NCBI GenBank assembly: GCA_030765045.1
Contig: CM060966.1
Span: 59,041,784-59,105,783 of the forward strand
Source: Tenodera sinensis
Lineage: Eukaryota > Arthropoda > Insecta > Mantodea > Mantidae
DNA length: 64,000 bases
Direction of reading: 5' to 3'
Made by a program: the position numbers and the translations under genes. The notes under the pieces were generated by a model, which was given only the letters and a program-made list of their open reading frames with translations, ran no database searches and had not been told where the DNA came from. The first letter of the stretch is position 1. Each line of letters begins with the position of its first letter. Positions 1 to 10,689 of the stretch are shown here, piece after piece.

Positions 1-992
1 GGCAGTTCGAAGAGCCAAAAAGAGAGGGTGGCCGGCAAAAAATGGAACAGCTTGAAATGACGTCAGAGACAAAAGCCGGTTGCCTGTGGGATTCTACTGC
101 GTGGTGAGTGTGTGTTTGGAAGTCTACCGTGAGATGTGACCAGGTGTGGGTCAGCCATCAACAAGGGGAAGTAGAACCCGGGCACCATTGCAAGTGGTTG
201 GCACGGCGATCAGCCGTGGTGAATGCAGCACAGGCGCATAAGCCTAATCCTACTAGTTACATGTAATTCAACTTGGTGCATGTGGTTCCTTTGGGAAAGG
301 AGCGGTATGGACTTCTGGGGTGACTGTGCCAGTTAAGGCTGGTAAGAGACGTCGCCTAGGTGGAAAGGAGGCTTCGATGAGTGGCTGTGAAACCAGAGGA
401 CACAGTTGTACACTGTCGACCAGAGCGTGGCGATTCCCGGCTGAAAGTTCTCCGGACATCCTATACCTTTGAGTGCCGACATTGGGATGAGTATCAGTTA
501 GTTAATAATACATTGTAGGAGTGGGATAACTCCAGAGGGACAGTTAATAAAGGGGGGTTGCTCTGTATGAGGCACTTAATCAGTAAACCGGAGAGCAACT
601 CGGTATAGGTGGAGATTGTCGCAGACTGTAAGCAAGATTTCCAGTTAGATAGTATTTTCTTCCTAATTTTCTTGATTTCAAATATAGGGAAATTTCTTGT
701 TTTCATCTTAAAATTTTCTTGTTAATATTTAACAGAGTTCTTTATCAAATTTGTTGTTTCATTTGAATATTTATAGGTTACTGTGTAACGGAGTCCATTT
801 TTAAAATTATTGTTGTCTTTAATAATTGCTTGTTAATGTTTAACACTTTTCATCATAATAAATGTTATGTTATGCTGTAGTTTGTTGTGTTACTTGGTAG
901 TATCCTGTCACGATCCTGCGGAATACGTTATTAAGGAAAGGGGAAAGGGAAAGGTAGTAGGTGTAAGTAAAACGCCAAAAGGAGGCGTAACA
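1..992 (+). repeat. 5' LTR (partial) of the gypsy element
   Basis: Matches 8220-9208 almost base for base. It ends in GTAACA directly before a primer-binding site. An AATAAA polyadenylation signal lies near 858-863 (in cataataaatg). Confidence 0.95.
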
Positions 993-993
993 C

Positions 994-1005
994 TGGTAGC
1001 AGAGC
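994..1005 (+). promoter_or_regulatory. Primer-binding site, initiator-Met tRNA type
   Basis: TGGTAGCAGAGC, one base after the LTR end, is complementary to the 3' end of insect initiator methionine tRNA (…GCTCTGCTACCA), where minus-strand DNA synthesis would be primed. The tRNA sequence is recalled family knowledge. Confidence 0.75.
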
Positions 1006-1109
1006 CATTTTGTCCTACATACACGTTTTAGTGTCAGTTGGAACATTTAACAGGATACTACAAAGTACACAAAATAGTGTTTGAGGTCAATTATATTGCC
1101 AGTGGCATA

Positions 1110-2003
1110 ATGGAAATTGTATTTCAGCCCGAATTCCTCCATCGTACGGAGTTGGAAAGAGAACTGAAAATAAGACAGATAAAATATGATTCAAAAAGTA
1201 CAGTAGTTGAATTGGCCGGAAGTTTACGAGAAGCATTAAACCAACCAGGCCCAATTAATCTCGGAGCAAGTTTTGATCCGGTACAAGAAACCGGACTTTG
1301 TGAGGCGAATGTTAATTTATTTGATGAAATGTTAAAAGAATTTAGTTTATCGGAATTCACACCGAGTCAGAAACGAAGAATAGTTGGAAGGTTAAAGTAT
1401 TGGAGCTTTTCGGATAAAGGAAAATGCACGATTGTTAGAAGGAGAAAATAATGAAAAGTTTAATAAGTTGGGGAGGCGCTTGTCGCCATTAGCAACACAA
1501 TTAGATGCCACTGGAATTGAAAATAAAGGAGCAACTGGTTCAGGAAATACTCAGAATATCAATCCGGAGCCACTTCACGTTAAATTCGCGAAACTTGTTG
1601 TACCGAATCCATCGCAAGCGTTCTTAGCGTCATTAAAAATATTTGAGGTAAAATCACCAGACGACATATTTGATTTTCTCATTTGTTTGGTGAAAGCTAA
1701 AATGCAAGCTGAAGCTTTCCGAACACCACAAGTGACTGTGTTACAGATGTTACAACCTTTTGTAGGCTTGAATTTACAGTCGGTGTTGTTACAAATAATT
1801 ACAGAAGAGGGCTCGTTAGATAGTTTTCATAGTAAGGTGTTACATATGTTTCTGTCATCAGCACAAATTCATGAGCTCCTATATCGACATTTTTTTAGGC
1901 TACAACGGACTTCGGAAAGTATTTTAGATTACATTAATCAGCAGAAGTTGGTAGCCTTGGCACTAAAAGTAGTATTTTCGGAAGAAGAAATAGTGAGCAA
2001 TAT
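1110..2003 (+). pseudogene. gag, 5' part, frameshifted
   Basis: The first ATG of the open frame is at 1110. The frame runs to a stop at 1449-1451, and a second overlapping frame (about 1432-2003) continues the protein, so a frameshift lies near 1430-1450. The second part is rich in hydrophobic helices (LVVPNPSQAFLASL, LQSVLLQIITEEG), as in retroviral-type capsid domains, but I cannot align it to a named capsid family. The frame is cut at 2004 by the nested LTR element. It resumes after 4653 and leads into the zinc knuckle. Role by position: structural capsid protein of the element's particle. Confidence 0.7.
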
Positions 2004-2504
2004 TGTGACTTTTTTTGGTGTGGGTGTGAAGTAAAGTAAACAGATGTAGTCGGGATAAAGAAACACTTTTATTTCCGTAAAGAGTAACTTTGTATACTCG
2101 TTGCAACAGCAAGAAAGTCTTTTTCGATTCTCCAACAGCACGGCTCCGAACTCGTAACACAAAGAACTAACTCTTCTCCGTCGGCACAACTCTTCACATC
2201 GTCTGTCCGTCTCCGTCGGCACGACTACTCAACCTTCACATACGTCTCACTGCCTGTCGCACTTTACCGCTATTTATATCTCCCAGGCACTATTCTGGAA
2301 GCTTCAGGAACATTCAGTTATTGCGGCGAGATACAAAGCAGAGAAGATTCTCGAAGTGTCTATCCTTTTCTCTCTTTCGGCAAGCGCCCCAACAATGCGG
2401 CCATGCTCTGTCTCTTTCCTTCGGCTCCTTTGCGGTAGTGCCGACAATAATGCGATGGGTGACACTGCTGTTGTCGGCAATTAGATGCGGCGGGCGCGGT
2501 GACA
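2004..2504 (-). repeat. 3' LTR of nested element (downstream on minus strand)
   Basis: 501 bp, near identical to 4153-4653; ends TG and CA. Confidence 0.95.
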
Positions 2505-2611
2505 CTGCTCCCTCCTCAGAGCTGATCGTCCCGACCAGCACTATCACTGCGGCATCTCCCTTGCGCCCCGGTGGACTAGCCCATCGAACCTCTTCTCCAG
2601 GAGGCACGATC

Positions 2612-3605
2612 CTAGGTATCGCTGTTGGATAGTGTCCCTTGGTCCGGGTAGGACGATGTATGCCATCCTGCTTCGAAATCCTGCAACAGTACCGCCAGTC
2701 TTGACGGTCCCTCGTCCAGTTGCCCTTCTTCCTGGTGTGTTGACGTGCCATCCTGCGCACTTGGAAACGGCTCACTAGGTACCATGTCCGCCGACCTCTC
2801 TGGCGCACCTTCGCAGCCACCTTGCTTCCGATGGGTCCGGCAACAAACCCCACCACATCCGCGCGAGTCGCGTCCACCGCTGCACTCGTGTTCACTTGTG
2901 CTCGGCACGGCCTCTCCTGTATCCTGCCGTCCAAGATGATGTCCACCATTCTTCCGTTCACGGCACTATGTGTCAGGTGATTGGATGGCTCTGACGGTCC
3001 CCCCATGTCACACACCAAGTCGGTTCTCGCATGTTGCTCGTTTGCTTGTGCGCTTCCCTGCTGATCGTCCTCCACGTAATATCCTGTTTGGTTACGTACC
3101 CGACACACTCCTCCAGAGGATCCTCGATGACGTCCCTGAACTGCCCCTTTGTCTTCCCCGAGACGTACACTTTCGTTATCTGAAACGGGCGCAACTGTCG
3201 CCTCGGCCACTAGGTGCTCCCTCCCCGGGTCTGTGCTATTCCGTCTGCCCCTGGCATCCAGTACTTTGACGCTCTCGTCAACTCTTACTACCAGGGCGCC
3301 AAGACGTTCCCCGTCGTCCTCCACGACGTCTACATGCTGGCAGAGGTCTTCCACCTTTTCGCCGAGTTCTTCCACGCCAATCAGTTCGCCGAGTTGTTCC
3401 ATGTCTTCCATCATGCCAATCAGTTCGCCGAGTTGTTCCACGTCTTCCGTCACGCCAATCAGTTCGCCGAGTTGTTCCACGTCTTCCGTCACGCCAATCA
3501 GTTCGCCGAGTTGTTCCACGTCTTCTCTCACGCCAATCAGTTCGCCGAGTTGTTCCACGTCTTCCCTCATATCATCCGAAACGGGCGCAACTGTCGCCTC
3601 AGACA
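2612..3605 (-). pseudogene. gag-like/protease-region remnant with 13-residue repeats
   Basis: Continuation of the gag-like frame after a poly-G frameshift near 3611-3625. Residues near its start form five 13-residue units (ELIGVTEDVEQLG type), encoded by 39-bp tandem repeats at 3375-3569. A block of about 400 bp is also present twice (about 3230-3600 and 3630-3810), beginning with the same VVRVDESVKVLDARGRRNS stretch in both. Further on, near 2900, a segment (DGRIQERPCRAQVNTSA) resembles the start of a gypsy protease, but the catalytic DTG reads NTS. After that the frames break up and pol is missing. The open frame formally runs into the LTR to 2314, which I do not take as coding. Confidence 0.5.
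3375..3569 (-). repeat. Five 39-bp tandem repeats in the gag-like ORF
   Basis: GCCAATCAGTTCGCCGAGTT recurs at about 3375, 3414, 3453, 3492 and 3531 on the plus strand, exactly 39 bp apart. 39 bp is 13 codons, so copy number can change without breaking the frame. Confidence 0.9.
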
Positions 3606-4073
3606 CTAGGTGCTCCCCCCCCCCGGCTCCGCGCTATTCCGTCTGCCCCTGGCATCCAGTACTTTGACGCTCTCGTCAACTCTTACTACCAGGGTGCCAA
3701 AACGTTCCCCGTCGTCCTTCACGACGTCCACGTGCTGGCAGAGGTCTTCCACCTTTACGCCGAGTTCTTCCACGTCTTCCGTCACGCCAATCAGTTCGCC
3801 GTCAATTTTCGCCGATAGCTCCGTCTTCATCTCTTTCAGCTCGGCAGCGAGGTTGTCGTTTGTCGTCTTCATGTCTTTCAGTTCAGCAGCGAGGTTGTCG
3901 TTTGCCGTCTTCATTTCTTCTTTCAGCTCGGCAACGAGGTTGTCGTTTCTCGTTTCCATTTTGGCAGCGAGGTTGTCGTTTGCCGTCTTCATTTCTTCTT
4001 TCAGCGAATAATTCATTTCGTCGAATAATTCTTTCATCATTGCCATCATCCTGGTTTCCGAATCTCCTTCCAT
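3606..4073 (-). CDS. gag-like coiled-coil protein, N-terminal part, of nested element
   Basis: 155 codons from an ATG that is the first one inside the primer site. The start MEGDSETRMMAMMKELFDEM is followed by a strongly charged region in which an 11- to 14-residue block (EEMKTANDNLAAELK) is repeated four to five times. That pattern predicts a long coiled coil. The same kind of Lys/Glu-rich N terminus occurs in gag of many arthropod gypsy elements (recalled). It ends at a TAG just after a run of ten Gs (3615-3625). The duplicated copy of the region lacks that run and reads through, so the stop is most likely the product of a homopolymer frameshift rather than the true end. Confidence 0.65.
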   Translation of the reverse strand: MEGDSETRMMAMMKELFDEMNYSLKEEMKTANDNLAAKMETRNDNLVAELKEEMKTANDNLAAELKDMKTTNDNLAAELKEMKTELSAKIDGELIGVTEDVEELGVKVEDLCQHVDVVKDDGERFGTLVVRVDESVKVLDARGRRNSAEPGGGST

Positions 4074-4134
4074 CTTGGTTCTAACGTTGCAACTTCTAAC
4101 GACGATGTAACGAAACTAGAAGCAATTCGACGGA

Positions 4135-4152
4135 TCCCACTTCTGACACCAG
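4135..4152 (-). promoter_or_regulatory. Primer-binding site, tRNA-Leu type
   Basis: Reading the minus strand from 4151, TGGTGTCAGAAGTGGGAT is complementary to the 3' end of an animal leucine tRNA (…ATCCCACTTCTGACACCA, from memory). One base separates it from the LTR. Confidence 0.75.
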
Positions 4153-4653
4153 TGTGACTTTTTTTGGTGTGGGTGTGAAGTAAAGTAAACAGATGTAGTC
4201 GGGATAAAGAAACACTTTTATTTCCGTAAACAGTAACTTTGAACACTCGTTGCAACAGCAAGAAAGTCTTTTTCGATTCTCCAACAGCACGGCTCCGAAC
4301 TCGTAACACAAAGAACTAATTCTTCTCCGTCGGCACAACTCTTCACATCGTCTGTCCGTCTCCGTCGGCACGACTACTCAACCTTCACATACGTCTCACT
4401 GCCTGTCGCACTTTACCGCTATTTATATCTCCCAGGCACTATTCTGGAAGCTTCAGGAACGTTCAGTTATTGCGGCGAGATACAAAGCAGAGAAGATTCT
4501 CGAAGTGTCTATCCTTTTCTCTCTTTCGGCAAGCGCCCCAACAATGCGGCCATGCTCTGTCTCTTTCCTTCGGCTCCTTTGCGGTAGTGCCGACAATAAT
4601 GCGATGGGTGACACTGCTGTTGTCGGCAATTAGATGCGGCGGGCGCGGTGACA
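4153..4653 (-). repeat. 5' LTR of nested element (upstream on minus strand)
   Basis: Matches 2004-2504. It is followed by ATAT (4654-4657), the second copy of the target duplication. Confidence 0.95.
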
Positions 4654-6392
4654 ATATATTACAGAATGCAGCTCATATCGAACTCCGGTCATTATTTTTG
4701 AGTAAATGAAAGCCCACTACCTTTAAAGAGTTGGAGGAGGTAGCTTTGAAATATACACAATTACCAAGTTTAAATAGGGGTGGGCCTCAGAATCAAATGG
4801 GGCAACAATTATCGAATGCCGAACTAACGAAACAAGAGAGTAAACAAGTGTTTGTGTGTTATTACTGTAATAAGCCAGGTCATATGGTAAAAGATTGTGA
4901 TGTTAAACGGCTTAAGGGAGAGCAGATATTTCAAAACTCGTCCTTTGGGATGAATTCCGGACAATTAAGGGAAAGGTTGTTTCACGGAATAAATGCAATA
5001 CAGGGTTTAGTGCATAAAGAATTGCCTTTTATAAAGATAGAGGTAAATAGGATTCCCTCATTTGCGTTGATTGACACGGGCAGTGTGGTAACATTAGTTA
5101 ATGCACAGTATGTTAAGGACAAGCGTAGAGATCTAATGGTTGAGGAAACACAATTTATTACGGTAGATAGCAGCCCGTTGAAGATTATTAGATCCTTAGT
5201 AATTCCATTGAAAATTGAAGAGTTTCGTTGGAACTATAAAGTTTATGTGATAGAGGAATTATTTGTACCACTGATCCTTGGAGCGGATTTTGTTAGACAT
5301 ACACAAATGGTAGTGGATTTAGCGAGAGCAAAAGCTTATTTCGGTTTTCAGCCGAGTACTTATATTCTATTACAAACTTGGTTAAAACAGAGTCCAGGGG
5401 CTACAGTTATTTCTAATGTGGAAGAAGAACGGTTAAACAGGGAAATTGATTTGGGATATTTATCATCGCAACAACAGAGGAAATTACAACCACTTTTGGA
5501 TGAGTTTACTGATGTATTAACGAAACGTCTGGGACGAACGAGCCTTATGCAATGTAAAATTCAGTCACAGGATCAAACACCGGTACGATTACCGCCTTAT
5601 CGGCTACCCCCAAATCGGCTAAATTTATTAAGAAAGAAAGTAAACGAAATGTTAGAAACAGGAGTGATAGTACACTCCCAGTCAAATTATTCAAGGCCGG
5701 TGTTCGTAGTACCAAAGGCAAATAATGAGGTGCGGTTAGTAGTAGATTATAGACAGTTGAACCAGAAACTGCGGATTGATTCAACCCCATTACCCCATAT
5801 TCATTACTCATTTCATTGGTTTGCAGGAGCAAGATATTTTACAACTCTGGATTTAAACAGTGCGTATTACCAGATCCCTTTACATAAGAATTCTCGACGG
5901 TATACAGCTTTCACCACAGATTATAATTTGTTTGAATTTACTTCACTACCTTTCGGTTTGGCGGTTGGAGCTCAGGTCTTAACACAGTTACTAGATAAGA
6001 TCTTTGGGGATATTAAATTTACTTATCTTTATCATTACTTAGATGATCTTTGTATTTATTCGAGTACCTTTGAGGAACATCTTTGCCATATAAGAGAGGT
6101 GTTTACGAGATTACGTAACGCTGGATTAACAGTTAATCCGCAAAAAGTGAAGTTCGCTACTTCAGAATTGAGATTCTTGGGGCATATTATCTCGTCACAG
6201 GGAGTACGAGCAGATCCTGACAGAGTAGTTAAGAGTCGCGAATATCCGCGACCACGGTCGGTTAAGCATATAGCAAGATTTTTGGGAATGGTTAATTACT
6301 TTTCGAAGTTTATCCCCGATTATGCAGATTTGGCTGAACCATTAAATAGATTACGTAAGAAAGGAGTAAAGTTTCATTGGGATATAGAGTAA
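4654..6392 (+). pseudogene. gag 3' end, protease and reverse transcriptase of the outer gypsy element
   Basis: Open from about 4731 with no good ATG; a TGA near 4708 separates it from the gag half that resumes at 4654. In order: an intact CX2CX4HX4C zinc knuckle (CYYCNKPGHMVKDC, near 4857-4898) that binds RNA; an aspartic protease active site (LIDTGSVVTLV, near 5068); and a gypsy-type reverse transcriptase with VDYRQLN (near 5743), LDLNSAYYQIPL (near 5850) and the YLDD catalytic box (near 6038), then LGHIISSQG. A TAA at 6390-6392 interrupts the frame before RNase H, and the same frame stays open after it, so this is a nonsense mutation rather than a domain boundary. Confidence 0.9.
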
Positions 6393-7022
6393 GAAAATGC
6401 GTTTATTAAATTAAAGGAATGTTTAATGTCACCTCCAGTGTTGGCAGTACCGGACTTCTCTAAAAAATTTGTGCTTCAAACGGATGCCTCGTCTGGAGCG
6501 ATTTCGGTGGTATTGCTATTGGAATCTGCCGAGGGGAGGAAAGCGGTGGCTTATGCATCACGAAGATTATCAGCGACAGAGAGAAAATATTCAATTTACG
6601 AATTGGAGGCCCTAGTGGTGTTGTATGGCTTGGGGAAATATCGATTTTACCTGGAACATACCGAATTTCAATTAGAAACAGACAATCAGGCGATATCATG
6701 GGTCTTAGCGAAACAAAGGAAAGCAGGGAAAATTGCCAGATGGGCATTAAAATTATCTAGCTTTAAGTTCGCAGTAAAACATGTCAGAAGTTCGAGTAAT
6801 TCAATAGCGGATGCTCTGTCAAGGATGTATGATACACCAGGGGATAATTGTGAACAAGTTTCAGGGAAAGTATGTACAATATTATCAAATCTTCCCTCGT
6901 TGTTTGAAGATATCCGGGCCTATCAACGTAACGATACTGAATTGGGGCCCCTATTGCAACAGCTTGAGGGGGGGGGGAGGAGTACCAAAATATGTCGTAC
7001 AGGATGGAGTATTGTGTTGTAA
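6393..7022 (+). pseudogene. RNase H domain of the gypsy element
   Basis: Same frame as the reverse transcriptase, directly after the stop. It has the RNase H signatures of gypsy elements: QTDASSGAISVVL (first Asp), YSIYELEALVVLYGLGKYR (the Glu), LETDNQAISWVL (next Asp) and NSIADALSR (last Asp), all present. RNase H removes the RNA strand during reverse transcription. At about 6967-6978 a run of ten Gs shifts the frame, and the true protein continues in the +1 frame as integrase. The ORF's own stop at 7020 is out of frame for the polyprotein. Confidence 0.88.
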
Positions 7023-7722
7023 AAATAGAACGCAGGACGCGAAGATTCTGGTACCAAAGAGCTTAGTGCCAGAGCTGTTTACCTATTTTCACGAAGCGCC
7101 TAGTGGGGGGCATTTAGGGGGGTTTAAAACCAGAGCTAGGATCAAACAGTATTTCAGATGGAAAGGAATGGATAAAGAGATAACCCAGAGAGTAGCTCAG
7201 TGTCGTAGGTGTAAACAGAGCAAGCCTGTAAAGAGTAAGCAAGTGGGGTATTTGGCCTCCAAGGTAGCTGAACGGCCAATGGAGAGATTGTTTGTCGATT
7301 ACATCGGACCATTTCCGAGGAGCAAGATGGGAAATAAACATGCGCTGGTGATAGTTGATGCGTTTACAAAATATGTTTGGATACGAGCAGTTCGTGAAGC
7401 GAACACCCATAATGTGATTAAGGAATTGCAAGGCATAATTGCTGTCTTCGGAGAACCGGAGGAAGTCGTTTCGGATAATGCCACGTGTTTTAAGTCAAGG
7501 GCGTTTAAATCGTTTTGTTGGGGAAGTGGCATTCGTAACGTATTCATGGTACCCTACTATCCTAAGGCGTCCCAAAGTGAAAGGGTTAATAGAAACCTGA
7601 AGAATGCTTTGATTGCCTATCACTCAGATGATCACACCAATGGGACCAGAACTTGTACTGGTTGCAATTTGCATTTAATGCGGCTAGGCACGAGAGCCAT
7701 GGCGAGAGCCCGTTCAGGTTAA
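6968..7722 (+). pseudogene. Integrase, zinc-binding and catalytic core
   Basis: Picks up in the shifted frame after the G run. An HHCC zinc-binding module is visible (FHEAPSGGHLG … CRRCKQSK, near 7090-7220). The DD35E core follows: VDYIGPF (Asp 1, near 7296), VVSDNATCFKSR (Asp 2, near 7470) and PKASQSERVNR (Glu, near 7570). The core joins the element's cDNA ends to target DNA. From about 7643 this frame becomes unrelated sequence because one base has been lost, and the true frame moves to the one that ends at 8092. Confidence 0.88.
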
Positions 7723-8092
7723 TGTTTAAATTCCAGCCTAACTGTCCTCTATCTAATTTATGGGGATTAAGGATATTTTGCCGGATAAAGTAAGCGAATC
7801 CGAGATTCGGGAGACCTGGAAACGGGTCAGACGTAATTTATTAAAGGCTAGAGATAAAGTGGCTAAGTACTATAATGCGGGACGACAAGCTCCTCACTTT
7901 CAGGTTGGCGATATAGTGTACGTACAGAGTCACCCCCAGAGTAAGGCAAGTAATAAGTACAGGGCTAAACTCGCCCCGAGATATAAGGGCCCATGGCTTA
8001 TAGAAGAATTCACATCTCCAGTCTCAGTGCGATTGAGGGAGAGCGGTACTGGAAAATCAAGCTTTGCGCATGTGTCTCTATTGAAGAAATAA
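7643..8092 (+). pseudogene. Integrase C-terminal part
   Basis: Third frame of the polyprotein. It contains the helical FNAARHES segment, then the GPY/F-type module (FQVGDIVYVQSH, LAPRYKGPWLIEEF) that many gypsy integrases use for multimerisation and DNA contact, and ends LLKK-stop at 8092. No ORF follows before the polypurine tract, so no envelope gene. Confidence 0.85.
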
Positions 8093-8172
8093 TAGGAATA
8101 GGAATTGTAAACTGAGATGTTCTCCGGGGTAGGCTGAAGGGTTCACCTCTTCAAGGCTATTGTTTCACAATA

Positions 8173-8189
8173 GATTAAAGGGGGGGGAG
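8173..8189 (+). promoter_or_regulatory. Polypurine tract
   Basis: ATTAAAGGGGGGGGAG directly before the 3' LTR; the primer for plus-strand DNA synthesis. Confidence 0.85.
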
Positions 8190-9208
8190 TGTAACGGATT
8201 AATTGGTGGGAGCACGAACGGCAGTTCGAAGAGCCAAAAAGAGAGGGTGGCCGGCAAAAAATGGAACAGCTTGAAATGACGTCAGAGACAAAAGCCGGTT
8301 GCCTGTGGGATTCTACTGCGTGGTGAGTGTGTGTTTGGAAGTCTACCGTGAGATGTGACCAGGTGTGGGTCAGCCATCAGCAAGGGGAAGCAGAACCCGG
8401 GCACCATTGCAAGTGGTTGGCACGGCGATCAGCCGTGGTGAATGCAGGACAGGCGCATAAGTCTAATCCTGCTAGTTACATGTAATTCAACTTGGTGCAT
8501 GTGGTTCCTTTGGGAAAGGAGCGGTATGGACTTCTGAGGTGATTGTGCCACTTAAGGCTGGTAAGAGATGTCGCCTAGGTGGAAAGGAGGCTTCGATGAG
8601 TGGCTGTGAAACCAGAGGACACAGTTGTACACTGTCAACCAGGGCGTGGCGATTCCCGGCAGAAAGTTCTCCGGACATCCTATATCTTCGAGTGCCGACA
8701 TTGGGATGAGTATCAGTTAGTTAATAATACTTTGTAGGAGTGGGATAACTCCAGAGGGACAGTTAATAAAGGGGGGTTGCTGTGTATGAGGCCCTTAATC
8801 AGTAAACCGGAGAGCAACTCGGTATAGGTGGAGATTGTCACAGACTGTAAGCAAGATTTCCAGTTAGATAGTATTTTCTTCCTAATTTTCTTGATTTCAA
8901 ATATAGGGAAATTTCTTGTTTTCATCTTAAAATTTTCTTGTTAATATTTAACAGAGTTCTTTATCAAATTTGTTGTTTCATTTTAATATTTATAGGTTAC
9001 TATGTAACGGAGTCCATGTTTAAAATTGTTGTCTTTAATAATTGCTTGTTAATGCTTAACACTTTTCATTATAATAAATGTTATGTTATGCTGTAGTTTG
9101 TTGTGTTACTTGGTAGTATCCTGTCACGATCCTGCGGAATACGTTATTAAGGAAAGGGGAAAAGGAAAGGTAGTAGGTGTAAGTAAAACGCCAAAAGGAG
9201 GCGTAACA
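8190..9208 (+). repeat. 3' LTR of gypsy element, full length
   Basis: 1019 bp from TGTAACGG to GTAACA. It gives the 30 bases missing from the 5' copy. AATAAA lies near 9074. Confidence 0.95.
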
Positions 9209-9540
9209 ATACACATGCACTGACGGTGTGGCTTGCCTCAAGTACATGTGCCCTTACCGTCTCTTCCTGGTTGCGTACGAGATCTTTTACCACATTTCCA
9301 GGAAAAACTCGTTTCTCATGATCCTAGCTATTGCCTGGCGAATGCTCCTAATTACCTTGAGCATAACCCTCTGACTTTACTGACAAATCTAGCAGTGAAT
9401 AATCTCCCATGTCTGTACCCTTTTATACAAGTGATTAATATTGAATATTTCTTTATTTTAATTCTACTACTTTTCTTATATTGTTTGTACTAATTCTTGC
9501 CTTTATAATTTCGGCTTCATATTCTTGGCTACTTGGATGC
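9209..9540. other. Unassigned, AT-rich
   Basis: An 86-codon open frame at 9233-9493 ends in a hydrophobic stretch, but I see no family signature and no splice context. I do not call it a gene. Confidence 0.4.
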
Positions 9541-9906
9541 AATTCTGAACTCTCAATACATAATAAGCTATTCATTTACAAACAAGTGTTGAAACCTGTT
9601 TGGACCCATGGAATCCAGTTATTGGGCTGTACCAACAAATCAAATGTTAAGATGGTTCTGACATTTCAAAATAAAGTACTTCATGGAATTGTAAATGCTC
9701 CCTGGTACATTCGCAACAGTGACCTACACCGTGATTTAAGAATAGCTACGGTTTATGAAGAGATATCAAAATGTGCCATAAAACACCATCAACGTGTTCA
9801 TGTCCACATAAATCCTGAAATGGAAGCTGTGCGTGTTGTGAATGATGAATTGTGGAGACTAAAGCGAACTAAGCCTTATGAACTGACCAATAAAGGTAAA
9901 TTATAG
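9541..9906 (+). pseudogene. jockey-type LINE reverse transcriptase, C-terminal scrap
   Basis: Residues after about 9541 (LSIHNKLFIYKQVLKPVW, HGIQLLGC, VNAPWYIRNSDLHRDLRI) are the conserved C-terminal end of jockey-clade ORF2, after the polymerase domain. The first 20 codons of the open frame (9481-9540) are unlike it and are probably flank. Only the last ~120 codons survive: a 5' truncation, as is typical for LINEs. Its stop (9904-9906) abuts the next LINE. Confidence 0.8.
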
Positions 9907-10687
9907 GTAAAATAATTGATAAATTATCAAATAAACTTGGCTGTGGATGGGATGAAATTAGTCCTAGACAGTTAAAATACTGTAAAAATGTTCTAGTAAA
10001 ACCACTAACATATCTAATTAATTATTCTCTTCAGCAGGGCAAATTTCCTGAAATACTCAAATTAGGAGTAATAAGATCAATATTAAAAAAAGGGGATGAA
10101 CATCAAATTGATAACTACAGACCTGTTACTCTAACTTCGGAAATAGCAAATTTATTTGAAAGAATTATACTGTTAAGATTAAATCATTATCTAAATGAAT
10201 TCAATGTGATAGAAAATTTTCAACATGGTTTTAGAAAAGGACGATCCACCGTCTCTGCCAATAATCAATATATCCATGAAGTAATAGAAAAACTAGAAAA
10301 TAACGAGAAGGTCAGCACTCTTTTCTTTGATTTATCTAAAGCGTTTGACTATGCTGACCAAAATATTTTAATAAGTAAACTAGCAAACTATGGCATAAGG
10401 GGAATACCACATGAATTAATTAGGAGTTATCTAATTGGAAGAAGACAGTATACAGAAATAACGTGCAAAAAAGGGAAACGATTTCATACAGTAAAATCAA
10501 AAGTTGAAATTGTTAAATATGGCATGCCGCAGGGTTCGGTATTAGGTCGACTATTATTTATAATCTATATTCATGATATTAAATGTCTGGAAAATAGCTC
10601 AGTTGTAACCTACGCAGATGACACTACAGTTGTGTGCTGGAATAAAAGCGTAGAAGACTTAAACATGACCCTTAATAAAAGTGCCTA
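9907..10687 (+). pseudogene. LINE reverse transcriptase, N-terminal and catalytic part
   Basis: Open in one frame from 9906 with no ATG near the start. Landmarks in order: GWDEISP; KKGDEHQIDNYRPVTL (near 10090); FQHGFRKGRST; FFDLSKAFD (first catalytic Asp region, near 10320); GMPQGSVLG; and YADDTTV (near 10611), the catalytic pair. The polymerase copies LINE RNA at the nicked target. The frame enters the pogo-like insert at 10688 and ends there by chance at 10742. Confidence 0.85.
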
Positions 10688-10689
10688 TA

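Larger units (their letters stand above)
2004..4653 (-). mobile_element. Nested, internally deleted LTR retrotransposon
   Basis: Two 501-bp direct repeats (2004-2504 and 4153-4653), both TG…CA, bound 1648 bp of internal DNA. The 4-bp target duplication ATAT (2000-2003 and 4654-4657) lies in the outer element's gag. On the minus strand the internal region starts with a tRNA-Leu primer site and ends with a purine-rich tract (CTGAGGAGGGAGCAG, about 2505-2519). It encodes a gag-like coiled-coil protein and a decayed protease segment, but no reverse transcriptase, RNase H or integrase. It would have needed enzymes from a related element. The LTRs differ at roughly five positions by eye, fewer per base than the outer LTRs, as expected for a later insertion. 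It is visibly more GC-rich than its host. Confidence 0.93.
1..9208 (+). mobile_element. Ty3/gypsy-type LTR retrotransposon, 5' LTR cut by window start
   Basis: Two long direct repeats flank an internal region ordered gag, zinc knuckle, protease, reverse transcriptase, RNase H, integrase, which is the Ty3/gypsy order. No envelope-like ORF lies between the integrase end (8092) and the polypurine tract (8173-8189). The 3' LTR starts TG and ends CA; the 5' LTR lacks its first 30 bases because the window starts inside it. By eye the two LTRs differ at about two dozen sites plus one 3-bp indel, so the insertion is not recent. The coding region carries at least one in-frame stop (6390-6392), a stop just before 4710 and frameshifts near 1440, 6968 and 7643, and it is split by the nested element at 2004-4653. 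It cannot be autonomous now. The 5' flank is outside the window, so its target duplication cannot be read. Confidence 0.95.

Noticed and set aside
3149..3667. 172-codon Ser/Pro/Thr-rich ORF on plus strand, and 3214-3609
   Set aside because: Antisense to the gag-like ORF; periodicity comes from the 39-bp repeats.
9233..9493. 86-codon protein with a hydrophobic C terminus
   Set aside because: No homology recognised and no splice or promoter support; probably chance.
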